Source: Lineolata rhizophorae (Eukaryota > Ascomycota > Dothideomycetes > Lineolatales > Lineolataceae). Taken from it: a DNA stretch of 64,000 nucleotides. Within the stretch, counting starts at the first letter, position 1, and each line of letters starts with the position of its first letter. Under the pieces are notes generated by a model, which was given only the letters and a program-made list of their open reading frames with translations, was not told where the DNA came from and did no database searches. Shown piece by piece: positions 32,837 to 44,200 of this stretch. The stretch lies in assembly GCA_010093515.1 (NCBI GenBank), contig MU001670.1, positions 843,501 to 907,500 on the forward strand, given 5' to 3'. The position numbers and the translations under genes were made by a program.

Positions 32837-33980
32837 ATGGAGCTTCCCGCGGCTGCGATGAGACGTGTGTGGTTGCGGTCTTGCGGCGCGGCTTCTCGTC
32901 CAAACGTGTTTCCGCGCGGCTTCCTCAGCAACCCTGCATCCCGCCGAAAATGCTTGTCGACATCATCCCGCCGGTCAATTGCGGCTGCCGAAATCGACTT
33001 CGATGGCCCGCAATCCGCGCCGCCACCTTCCGGTGACTCCCTTCCAGAACGACCACAGGGGGCGCCTGTAAACCTCGATCGACTTCGAATCGTTCCAGCA
33101 TCGCCGTCCTACTTCACTGCAAGACCAAACTTCACCGATGATCTCCTTCGACTACGCCAAGTACTTCGAAGGTACGAGGCGCTACCGCTCGCTCCGCCAG
33201 GCAGCGCGCCCAAGGTGGCATGGAAGACGTTCGGTCAGTACAAAGGCACGTCGATGGAGCCCGTCAAGGTGTCCCGGTACAACCTGATCCTGGACGTCTT
33301 GAAGCGGCTTAACCAGATACACCCGTCGTTGGTGCCCGAAGAGGTCACGGAGGAATTGAGCAAGTTCAAACGGCACGTCGACCCTCACGCGTACAAGCCT
33401 CCACCGCCGCAGTTGGACCAGTGGGGTCGGGCCATGTCTGTCGGGAAGAGGAAGTCGTCTGTGGCGCGGGTCTGGCTTGTGGAAGGGGAGGGCGAAGTGC
33501 TGGTCAACAACAAGACGCTGGCGCAGGCCTTTGCCCGGGTGCACGACAGGGAGAGCGCGATATGGCCTCTGAAAGTCACGCAGCGCATCGACAAGTATAA
33601 CGTGTGGGCGCTGGTACATGGAGGAGGCACGACTGGCCAGGCCGAAGCCCTGACGCTTGCTGTGGCGAAGGCAATGCTTACTCATGAACCATTGCTAAAG
33701 CCGGTCCTCCGAAGAGGTATGTTTGATGATCTTATTACTATTCTCTTTTCTCTTATATGTGCTTCTTATCTCTCTCCTCTTGCTTTAAAAGCTACGAAAA
33801 TCGTTCCCTCCGTGGTGTGGACCAGTTCTGTTAGCATGGTTGTATATGCCATGGAAATAAACGTTAAACTGACTGCGCCATGTAACAGCTGGATGCATTA
33901 CGCGGGATCCGCGTCGCGTCGAGAGGAAGAAGCCCGGGAAGCTGAAGGCGAGAAAGATGCCTGCCTGGGTGAAGCGCTGA
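32837..33980 (+). CDS. MRPS9: Mitochondrial ribosomal small-subunit protein uS9m (MRPS9)
   Basis: Exons 32837-33716 and 33889-33980 (323 aa); the intron is 172 nt with a GTATGT donor and an AACAG acceptor. The N-terminus is Arg/Ala/Ser-rich without acids ([18 protein letters not shown]), a mitochondrial presequence. The uS9 domain begins near [20 protein letters not shown], with [40 protein letters not shown] and the end [18 protein letters not shown] then MPAWVKR. This is the conserved C-terminal tail that reaches the P-site tRNA in uS9 proteins. The C-terminus was recovered by splicing; reading through the intron stops without it. Confidence 0.95.
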
Positions 33981-36900
33981 GGTGGTGGATGTGAGGTACC
34001 TGAACCCTATGTATATTATGAAGCATTTATGTGCGTCTGCACAACATAAGAGGTGGTGTTCCAAGAGCATTAAAACTTTATTTTCATCGGCATCGTTCCG
34101 CGGCATTTCTAGCTGGTGTGCTAACGTTGAGCTAACGGGCACTGGCCGCAAAAGGGCGGTTTGCGTTGGCGAGGTAGGTATAGACCGTTCGGTGATCAAG
34201 GCAGCCTCTCGAGGCCCGAGGGAATGAATGCTGCTCGAATGGGCCGTGTCTGTGCAGTCCTGCTATGAGTGCGACGCATCTTAAGATTACCGATTCCAGC
34301 GGAGAGGAAACACGCGGTGCCTTGCATTGGTAGCGCGTCGCTCGTCGCTCTATTCGTCCTAGTGCGCAACGCAACAGGGCAGCAAGCGAATCCGGGAGAC
34401 GGGGCAAAATGACGACTGGATCACAAACTGGAGAAGATCGAATCTCAGCTCGTGTCTGTGGCTCTCCTTTGTTGGCCTGGCGTGAGGTGAATTCCGGGTT
34501 CCCCGGGTCACTTGGGCGGGTGCGCAGCCGCAGCAAGGCGGAGTGATGACGAATATGGGATGGTGGTAGCTGCAAGTAGGCGTGCTGCACTACCTGCCGC
34601 TCACTCACGCATAGAGAACCTTTCCCGGAGTGATTCCATTGGCCGGGAGTGCCAGCAGTCACCGATTCGGGATGGCTACCCATGATCTCGCCTGTCTCCT
34701 GGGCGAGGCCTTCTTTTTCGGGTCCTCTTTCTAGACGACTGCGAGAAGGACTCGCTGACAAGTAGCCGAGCAACGGCTCCGCGCCCTACGCAGTAAGTCA
34801 GTCAACGGCCAGCTAACCGACAGGGCTGGGCCAGCAAGAAAGCCCGCCAGTGAGGTCGCCGTGTTCCCCAAACGAGTCATTCCCCCGGCCCTGGCAAATG
34901 ATTGCGTGTTCGGAGGGAGCGTCATTGAGGCCTCGCACCTTTCAGCTGAACAGCAAACTGCGGGCGCGGCGCAATTTCCCCCCGGCGGAAGCGCTAGCGG
35001 CCTTCTCGAAACCTTCTGGAAGCATTTGCGGCCCTGCGACAACTGCAATTTCGCCTGTCGGCCGAGGGCCGCGTCGGATGATTGCCCAAGGGGCCGCTTG
35101 GCGATCAACGGCGATCGCGGCCTGCCCGTTCTCGACGGGCGCCCTACGCTAGCCAACAGGCCGGCAGGGCTGTCGTTTGGGCGGCGACCTGTTTCACGCG
35201 CTGCTAAGAATCCCGCGATGAACGTTTGTCGGTGGCCTGCTCGGCATGCGCGCCTCGTCTCACGCCCGGAGATTGCTCAAGACGGCCCTAACCATCCTTT
35301 GGTGGTCCACGATAGCATCGCGTCCTTTGCGGTGGAGATTCACGCCGTCATGGCACCCGCTTGCTGACGCTAGCCGGGAAAGTACATCTGCGACCAGGTT
35401 CCCCGAGCAGGAAAGCACGGCCAGGCACGTCCCCACCTTCATCTACCAAACGTGCCAGAGCACCTCATCGCGACGCGACAGTGCGGAGGAAATCGACACG
35501 TTGCACGCATGGAGTAGGAGGCCTAGGCGCGCGAGCGACCGCCTAGGTCCCCGGCTCTAAGCTCTAGGTTAGTACTACCCTAGGAGTTGAGAATTAACAA
35601 GCTGCAGCTGCCGGGACCCTGGCGGAGTCTGCACGCTGGCAAATGAGCGTTGGGAAATGAGGCCGAGCGGACGACCTACACCGGGCCAGACAACTCGGGC
35701 TGACCAAGATACCTACATACTTGCCCTCGGACCGGCGCCCGCGGCGAGCTGAGATGGTGTGCGACCCGACGGGAGATGCGCCTGGGCGCAGCCGCGGCGC
35801 GCATCCGGTGGATCGATCCTGCGTCACGATTGCTCAGAGGCCAACCTAGGGAACGATGGGGACGAAACCAGACCTAGGAACGGCGCATGCCCGGTAGGAA
35901 GTTCTTACAGCACAAGACAGACACACGTTCACCGACATACGTCAAGCTACGCACCGGCCGGCACGTAGCGTTGAAACGGCCTCGAGAAGTCAGTCCACTT
36001 TGGCTCTCGTGGCCGTTAGCCTCATCTGAGGCTAGCGGCTTGGTGGTGCCAGCCGAAACGGGGCGGCCAACCAGCCGAACTTTCATCGTTCGCCTCGCTA
36101 TGTATGCCGATCGGGATTCGGGCCCACAGGGTGTCACGGGTGTGCAACGGCGCTGGCCATGAGGCTGAAGCCGGCAAGCGAGGTGAACGGCCGGGCGCGA
36201 TGCAGGCGGTCAAATTATAATGCATCCTACCAACCGCACAAGCTTCCCATCGCCCGGGAGAGAGGGGGACGGCGGCACTCGGGAGATGCGGTCGCCAACA
36301 GGGAGCGCAACCCCTGACGGAGTTCAAGGCGCTGGCCGGCGGCGCGGGCCCACGGCACTTTTCCAAAGCGGCGGAACAGCTACAGCGCAGTGTATACTCC
36401 GTCCGGTATATACCGACGTCCGGCGCAGAGTCCAAACGCGTTCTGCGCGCCCGCAGGCAGTTCCCGAGCCGAGGGGCCGTGCCGAGAGGGATTGGATGCA
36501 GGCGCCCGCCTACTCTCGCTGCCCCTGACGCGGTATCGCCGCACATGCATGGCGGGCGTGCAGGACAGATACGGCGCAGGACGCAGCACCTCCACCACCA
36601 CCGCGACCGACCAGAGCGGCCGGCCGAGAGCGGCCGCCGCCGCAGGCGACTCGAGAGCGTTTGATGATTTGCATTTTTCGGCCGGCGAATCGCACGGCGT
36701 GGGCGGGGTCGCCCTGGGATGCCTGATCCCGCGATCAAGGTTTGAAACACGTCTCCAACATGCGGGCCGACACGGACGCCTCTGGCGCAGCGCGTTCTGG
36801 AATAATGGCGGGCGAAGGAGGGGGGTGGGGGAGGAGGACGCGGGCGGGCGAGTGGGAGGGAGGAGGGAGGAGGGAAGGAAGCTGGGAAGCTGGGAACAGA

Positions 36901-39644
36901 AGCACGGCCTCGGGCCCGCGGGGCGTGTCGTCCATGTGCGCTTTGCCTTGTGCCAGGCTGCGCGCGGCCGCGGGGGGGCGCGGGGAATTATCTGGACGCT
37001 GGCAGGGCCGGGAGCGTATTTTTGGCGCGGCTGCATGCAACCACTGCAGCGAGCCCCGGAACGACGGCCGGCGCTCCCCACCATCGCTCGCCGACGATCT
37101 GCGCGTGTCCCGCCCGCTGGGGTGCCCGCGCGACCGCCCGCCAGCCCAGCAGCAGCACCGCATTGCGGGCGCCGCGCCCGGCCCAGGAGATGGCGCCAAG
37201 GACACCCGCACGAACGAAAGACAGGAAGAGACGAAAAAAGCATTGCCGCCATTTCTCAGCTGGGCTGCGCGCGGATTGCAGGTGGGAACGGTCGCGCCCG
37301 CCTCGAGGGCCCGCCATGCGAGATGCCTCGGCCCCTGCGGCCCCCGCCCCTGCCCGGCCGCACGCCCATCGCGGTGCATCTGTAGATCTGTAACGCGGCT
37401 AGCGGTGGTGAGCGCCGCCAGCCCCCAACGCGCCCCACCACGCCCGTGGCTGCCCTCTCGTCCCGCTCTCATCATTGCCCCCCCGATTCCCCATTCCTGC
37501 CAGCCCAGCTGCCCTGCTCCTGGCCTAGCCGCCCCGCCGGTGCGAGACAGCGGCTACATGGGAGCAAGACCTGCGCCAGGCCTACATAGGTAGAGGACGA
37601 GCGAGAGGGGAGAAGCGCGCCGCGCACCACGCCGGCCCAACGCGCCTCCCCGTCTGCCAGGCTCGACCATGCCGCCATCCCTCCCCTCGCCTCCTCCGCC
37701 CCTCCCTCCCTCCCTGCCAGCCCGCCCGGCGCCATCCGGTCGACATGGTCCGCCCACGTCCGTCTCAAGTCTCGTGGCCTGCCAGCGCCCACCCGCCCCC
37801 ATCCCCCCCTCCCCAGCCCAGCGCCCGCTGGCGCTGCCCCGGGCCCTCTCATTAGGCGTGTGGCGCTGGTGCTGTGCTCCCCCGAGCCCGTTTGTGTCAT
37901 GGGTCAACGGCTAGGTTGCTCTGAGCGTGCCTGCGCCAATGCCGCCATCGGCCACGGAGGCGCAGCTCATGCGGCCTCGCCGCCGTCCACCCTTCCTGCT
38001 ATGTACTAATATCTCCATAGGCCCGCTGCCCGCGGTTGTCCCTGCACTGGTTTCTGCAAGCTACTGCATCCCAGCCCTAAAGCCTGAAGCAGCCGAGAAC
38101 TTTGCTCGGCCAGTCCCAGGCCTAGCCCCGAAACTTCGTCGTCCGTCATCCGCCCGTGCCTTATTAGTGGGCAGCCAATGAGGACCGCCGCCCATCTCTG
38201 TTCCCAAAACTAGCTCGTCCAAGGTGAGCATCTAGAAAGTAGGTGCTGTGGCCGGTACCTCAGGGTTCCTATACAGCCTCTCCTGCTACTCTTCGAGCCC
38301 TCCGGCATCATCTCTTCTCCCTTCCAACCGGGTTGTTCGTTTTTTCGCTCCCAGACGGACCGACTGCTCTTCGGGCTCACCAGGAACAAAGCCTACAGCA
38401 CCAGGCAGACTCAGTCCCACCTTGGCCAACGGCTGCTGCCCAACCAACGGACGGGCGGACAGGAAAAATCACGCGTTCCCAGCGCCGGCACCGGCCGCAG
38501 CATCGCAAGAGGAACCCAAGGCACCGTTGCGCGGCCAGCTGTCGTCGCGCATTCGAGGCCGAGCTTGACGCGCGGGCAGGCCCGTCGGGTTCGAACAGAA
38601 GCGCCAGCGCATCGGCGAGGGTTGCGTTGGTTCGACTCCGTAAGGCCGAGGAAGGGCGTCCGCCGGCTGTTGTTGGGCGGCGGGTGCGCCTCTTGGTTTG
38701 GCACTGTGCGCAAGGAAGCCCCCTCCAAGAGCGTTTCGCTTCGCGGGCCAGCATCAGGTTGCGCGGAGGCGGGAGGCAGGGTTTTGCTGTCCCGCGCCTG
38801 AAGTTGAGGTTTTTCTAAGGGCGCGGCCAAGGGTCAGTCGCGGTTTGGCCGAGGGGCGCGGCAGGCAGCTTCTCTCCTTCTCCCCCTCTCGCTGGCAGTT
38901 GCCGCTTCGGGCTGCGCCGGGGCAAGGTAGCAAGCCGCGCCTGCGGAAAGGGCACGAACGAGCAAGTCGGAAGGCACGCCGGGTGCCCTACGCCTCCCTG
39001 CGCGCTGCGTGGCTGCCGAAAATTGATATCCTCCCGCCGGCGCGCCTTCCATCTTATCTACCGCGCCCGCCAGGTCCTCGAAGGCCGGCAGGAGCCCATT
39101 TATTCCGTTTGCGCCAGTCACATCGCGCAGACCCAGCCGGGGAGTCGCAGGCGCCTTCCTCCATCACCATCTGCTACTCCTGCTTCTCTGCCTTCTTCCC
39201 TATTTCTGCCGCTACTACTACCAGTACTACTCCTCCTGCTACCACTATCACCACTACGCGCCCAAACTACTGCTTACCCCCTTACCCACTACACATTCAC
39301 ATACCTATCCGCCTAGCGCTGTATAGGCGCCTACCTGCTACCCGCAGCGCCCACAATCGCCTCATCCTTTGGGTGCCAGCAGACCGGACGAGAGGCGCTT
39401 CACCTACTGCCACCTCGCCTTGGTACCACCGCAGCATTGTACGGTTCACTCTCTTCGGCCTCCCGACGACTACTGCGCAGCTGGCGCATCGCGCTTCCGA
39501 TCGTTCCTTGGCCCACGCGCCCCATGTGCGACGGCCCCATCTGCGCTGCCACACGAGCTGTCGCCGACGACCTGCTTTCCGACCACCTCGCCGCCGAGAG
39601 CCTTAGTCCGCGTCGTGCCGTTCTGGCGCGTTCCACCGCCTTGA
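33981..39644. other. 5.7 kb gene-poor GC-rich stretch
   Basis: No frame here resembles a known family. Many overlapping frames are open on both strands because of GC richness, and all give Arg/Pro/Ala/Ser-rich text. Local features: AGG/GGA-rich purine sequence 36810-36900; C-rich and TCCC-rich sequence 37640-37830; CCTAGG-type words near 35520-35580; a pyrimidine-rich CTACTAC/CCT tract 39165-39300, typical of a fungal 5' leader. I read it as a long upstream regulatory region and leader for the glutamine-rich gene, but a non-coding transcript is possible. Confidence 0.45.
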
Positions 39645-39791
39645 TTCGCCGCTGAGCCAGCGAGCGCGCTCGTCCCGCAGACCCAGTACCCAGGTGCTGG
39701 TTCCTCGACATCTGGCTCCAGTCGCTCCTTCCTCCGCTCTCTTTCCGCGTCAGGGCTTCCAGGCGCCCATTCCCCCCAGCATCCCGCAAAA

Positions 39792-41212
39792 GTGGCTTCT
39801 CAAATCGAAAAGCTGGCCATCTCCTATGCAACTCCGCCCTCCACGCCATCGGCGCTCCGGAAGGCACCCGAACAACCCGCAGCGTTGTTGCCCCGGCGCG
39901 ACCAACACCCTGGGATGGAAAGTAATGACCGACGGCAGAGGCAGAACAAACCGCCAGGTTACGCCGGCCAGCAAGGGCTCCTCCAGGCACAGGCCCAATA
40001 TCCTCCTGCAACATCGTCTGACCGTTTCCGGCAACCGCCCCTGACCGCGCAGTCACCCACCTCGGCCCCTTCCACAGGGCGGGGTGCCAGCGCGCAAGGG
40101 TACGCCTACAGCTATGGCGAGGGCTCGCAGTTCGTGGGCGCCGGGACGTCGCTCCAGCCGGCCAGCCTCCAATACCCGCAAGAGTACAGCCAGGAATCGT
40201 CGAGGACGCCGCAGCAATATTCGCAGTACGGCTCGAACGTCATGTATAATGTCCCGACCCAGCAGCAGCCTGCGGCTCCGCAGTCGCCGTACGAGTCTGT
40301 GCAACCTTACCAGCAGCGGCAGAGTGCAGCACTAGACGTGTTGCCAAACCAATTTGGGGTTCCACAACAATATTATGTCCAGGACGAAAGGGGAGCTGCT
40401 AGCGCTGGAGCTGCGGCTGCCATGGCGACGCCAAACGTACAGACCCAGTATCCGCCAATGTCATATACGCAGCAAAGCCCCGTCACACGCGCCCAACTCG
40501 GATCAACCTACGCCACTGCTATGGGCGATCCTTCGCAAGTTGGCTCCCAAGGAGCGTATCCGCAGAGCGCATTCGGCACGCAGCAACCGCAGCCGCCGCA
40601 GCCGCAGCCACAGCAGCAACAGCAGCAGCAGCAGCAGCAGTCGCAGCCGCTAGCAGCCGCCGAAATTGACGGCGCCTTTCAGCACTATCAGACTGAGGTG
40701 CGAAGAACATTTGAGGCAACAAGAGATGGGAGGCTGGAAGAGGCTTCGGGCGCGCTTATGCGAATATCCGCATGGCTTGTAGAGCACGTCGAGGCCTTAG
40801 GTATGCTTATTCTGCTTCGATCAGCGACAGGAGCGAACGACTGAAATTGACAACAGGTTTAGTGCGCGACGAGGAGAACCTCCATGACCAGAAACTGCAG
40901 ATATGGGATGAGCTTAATGCCTGCTGGCTGGCGATGTTGCAGAAGCAAAAGGACGTAAGCATGGAGTTTGTCAGTACGGGCCAACGACCGATCCCTCCTC
41001 AAAGCCTCGTCGAATACCAGCAGCTGGAGGAAATGGGAAAGGAAGTCGTCCGAATAGGCGACATCCTGGATAAACACGGTCTAGTGGACTACCAGATGGG
41101 CTGGGCCGAAGAAACAATCATGGACAGTACGGCAACCCTGGTATCAAAATATGGCCAATTCGGTTTTACTAACTACCATAGTGATCATCAAATGTCTATC
41201 GATCGTAGATGA
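39792..41212 (+). CDS. Glutamine-rich protein of unknown function, start not resolved
   Basis: Exon 39792-40800, intron 40801-40856 (GTATGC donor, CAACAG acceptor), exon 40857-41212; about 454 aa from 39792. I do not recognise a named family. The N-terminal two thirds are Gln/Pro/Ser/Tyr-rich and disordered (SQIEKLAISYATPPSTPS), ending in a poly-Gln run at about 40602-40639. The C-terminal third is ordered: FQHYQTEVRRTFEATRDGRL, LVRDEENLHDQKLQIWDELN, ACWLAMLQKQKDVSMEF and IGDILDKHGLVDYQMGW. This helical end looks conserved in fungi, and codon bias supports coding. The frame is open upstream to 39645 with no ATG; 39792 is GTG and the first in-frame ATG is 39915. An upstream exon is therefore likely. 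The last ~24 codons may be intronic (GTATCA at 41141, ACTAAC at 41168, TAG at 41208), so the C-terminus is also uncertain. Confidence 0.65.
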
Positions 41213-44200
41213 TTCCGAAGGCTCTGGGCAGACATCTGGCACTACTCGTCGACTCTAAACCAGCGCGAGCTCACGTTTTAACATTTTGTTGCATTTTTTC
41301 AGCAATTTTGCGGACCAGTTTGCGGATACTTGTGCATCTTTCGTATACCAATTTCATAACTTCTCTTGGCATCTGCATGGTCAGATATTTTCCTATGTGC
41401 ACGGGGTTCCGATCGGGTGCATCTGCATTATCGGTGGCGAGCGGGTGGTCGGGTGTTATTTCTATTTTTGTGGCTTTGCCGCTTTTTTGCGTGACTCTCC
41501 TTCTGACTCTCACTTAGTTATTTCCTAGCGTTTGTCTGATTTTTCTCTCTCTCTCTCTTTTTTTTTTTTTTCTTTTTCTTGTTGGTAGATGGGCATGTAC
41601 CGGACTTTCTTGCAGCTGGTGTGGATCTAGGCGCGCGTGGCGTCGTGCATGTTAAATCTCTTCTTGTACATTGTATTTGGTTGTCTTGGCGCGTCGGCGG
41701 ACGCGAAGCTACATTCGGCGCTGCTAGGTGGCCACGTCCCAACATTTCTTTCTATTTTCACTTCACTTCTTATTTCGAGGTTTAAGTATCACGCCGAGAC
41801 GCTTCTAGATCAGGAATTCAGTGTTGGGAGCGGCGTGGCAAGATTTCTGCAGGGTCACTTTTGCTAAAAGACCTGACCGGGGCTTCTTTTTGCAACCAGA
41901 CAACAAAAAAGGCGGCAACGCAATTCACAAAGTACGAATAGATACCAGCAGGGGCGTTCAGCAAGGGCATCAAATCGTGAGAGGTACGCACATGCGCGGG
42001 GTTTTTTTGGGAAGGGATGCTTGGTGTGCATGTTACAGTATTTTCTTTTCAATTCACTGCACAACTTGCAGTATGCAGGGCAAGCTAGCGGGTGGTTAGG
42101 GGGCCAATTGGGCACCAACTCGACAACAAAAGCGAGGGCCCCAACCACGTATTCTGCTGTATAGCTAAAGCAAGGTGGGGACGATAGTATGCTACGCCTG
42201 CCAACCATTGTCAAACTACATAGGTAGTAGAGCCAATTCGATCTGGCCACCATTTTTTGATTTTGGCACATGCACTGTATGTACATGAGAGACGGTTCCT
42301 TTTTTCTTCGTATTGTTGTGTTGTGCACCGTTGACATAGCACCAGACTGATTTCCCATTGCTTTGTGTGACTATTACATAGATTAGAGTGCGGCGCTTGG
42401 CGCCCTGTTGATGGCGGGACGCCGTCGCCTCACCTTGCCCTTGTTTTGTTTCTTTTCCTTTTTCCCTGACCCCCTTCCCACTTCCTTGGAGCGGGTTCCC
42501 CACTCCACGCAGGCCTTTATTGCTTTTCCAACAACGCGAGCACTGACGACAACAACTGGGCGACAACTAGGCCAGAAGTCTGCAGCCGCAGCCGCCAGGC
42601 ACCCGCGGGCACTTACGTAGTGGAACTCGGGGAAGCGAGAGATGGCCGGATGCAGCCACGGAAAGGGGAGGGTGGAGAGGCGTGAGGCGCGTCGTCGTGT
42701 GTGCTTGCGCGCTTTGCCCATTACGAAAGCTATGTATGTATTGGAACTCTGGCTCACTCCACTCACTTGCGTTCGGGCTCCAGTGCTCCACTTCCCACTC
42801 CACTCTGCGAGGTACGAAGGTTGGGCCGACTTGGTTTTGGGGGGGAGGGGCGCCAATGGCGGGCCGCAGACGCGCTATGGCAACGTCTTGGCTCCACAAA
42901 CAAGTGCGGTCAATTAGTCCCCGAGTAGTCTAGCTTTGCGTACGTAGTTAGGTGGCTAGGAGACTAGGTACGCCATCTACCCCACCCCGCGCCCGAGGCC
43001 CCGGGACCACGGAGCGTCAGGCTGTCACGATGGCGCTGCGTACTAAGGCCGCGATGCTACATGTAGGTGGGCAGCGAAGTGGTGGGAGGACTCCTTTGCA
43101 TTGGCGCCGCAGTGATGCCCGATTGGATGCCGACCGGCGGCGGCGGCCTCTCAGCCACGCAGGCGAAGGAAAAGGAAAAATAAAATTCTTTGTAAAAGAA
43201 AAGAAAAGAATGTGACAAGCCGATGCGGCCGTCTAAGCGGCCGCCGGCTAGTGCCCACACCTCCCTCGTGCCCGAATGGATGCCCAGAGCGATTTTCGTT
43301 GCTTGGTGAGGTTTCCCTGCTTAGCGCTTTTGCTTTTCCATCCGGTTGAGATGGTGGCTCTGGTTGGGCGCGCGGGGCTCAGGGCTGAACAGGCACCCGG
43401 GCGATCCATTTAGTTTGGTCCGGAGCTCGCTACGCCCGGGTCTAACTGACTTGTGTCGTGGCGCCGTGGCTCCCGTGCCTACGTGCCCGCACCTGTCTTT
43501 TGACGGCACGCACAACCCGTGGTCGACCTATGGGACTCATATCCCTTTATTTTCCAACCCTATGTCTTATCCGCAAAAACACTGTATCTTGCTGCGGGCG
43601 AGGAATTGGCGCACGCATTTTTTATTTTTTTATTTTTCCCCAACGTGCGGCACGAAACAAGCGAAAAGAAAAGCAAAGGGGGAGCCCGCTTGTCCAAGCG
43701 ATGGACGATGGGATGGGGGATGCAGTCGACCCGCAGCCAGGGACCCGGGAGCGCCGCTGCCCTGGCCGATCTCCGACGTCAATCTCTCAGGGCGTCTTGG
43801 GTGGGCGCCCGCCGCTGCCGCCGCCGCTGCCGCCGCCGCCGCCGAGTTGCGCGCGAGTCGCGGCCGCTTCTGCTCGCCCAACCGGCTTTTGGGCTCTGGG
43901 GTGGGGGTGTGCCTGCCTCTTCTTTTTCCTTGCTTTTGTTGATTCCTCTTGCTCATTGGTCTCTGTTCATCTTCGACTGAAAACATGAGAATAACCTCTC
44001 TTTTTGGACAAGCAAGAATCATATGGTCTCTCATCCTGGCTGCCCCTCGGAACTATGAGAACCCTCCCCGGCCATTCCGCAAGTACACCCATCACCACCT
44101 TGGCCAACCAATAGGGACGCACACAAGTCTCCGCCAGCAGCCTTGGTTTTGACGGCTTTAGGGCAGTTTGTCCCGACGCGCCTCACGATCCTATAATTCC

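Noticed and set aside
36390-37593. Several 240-330-codon frames on both strands
   Set aside because: All are Gly/Arg/Pro-rich readings of the same purine- or pyrimidine-rich repeats; no consistent coding frame.
38570-38660. Plus-strand GGTTCGACTCC box-B match
   Set aside because: Stem pairs fail beyond three base pairs and no clover leaf forms upstream.
40584-40640. CAG/CAA repeats considered as a stand-alone microsatellite
   Set aside because: They lie inside a coding exon and encode the poly-Gln run, so they are described with that gene.
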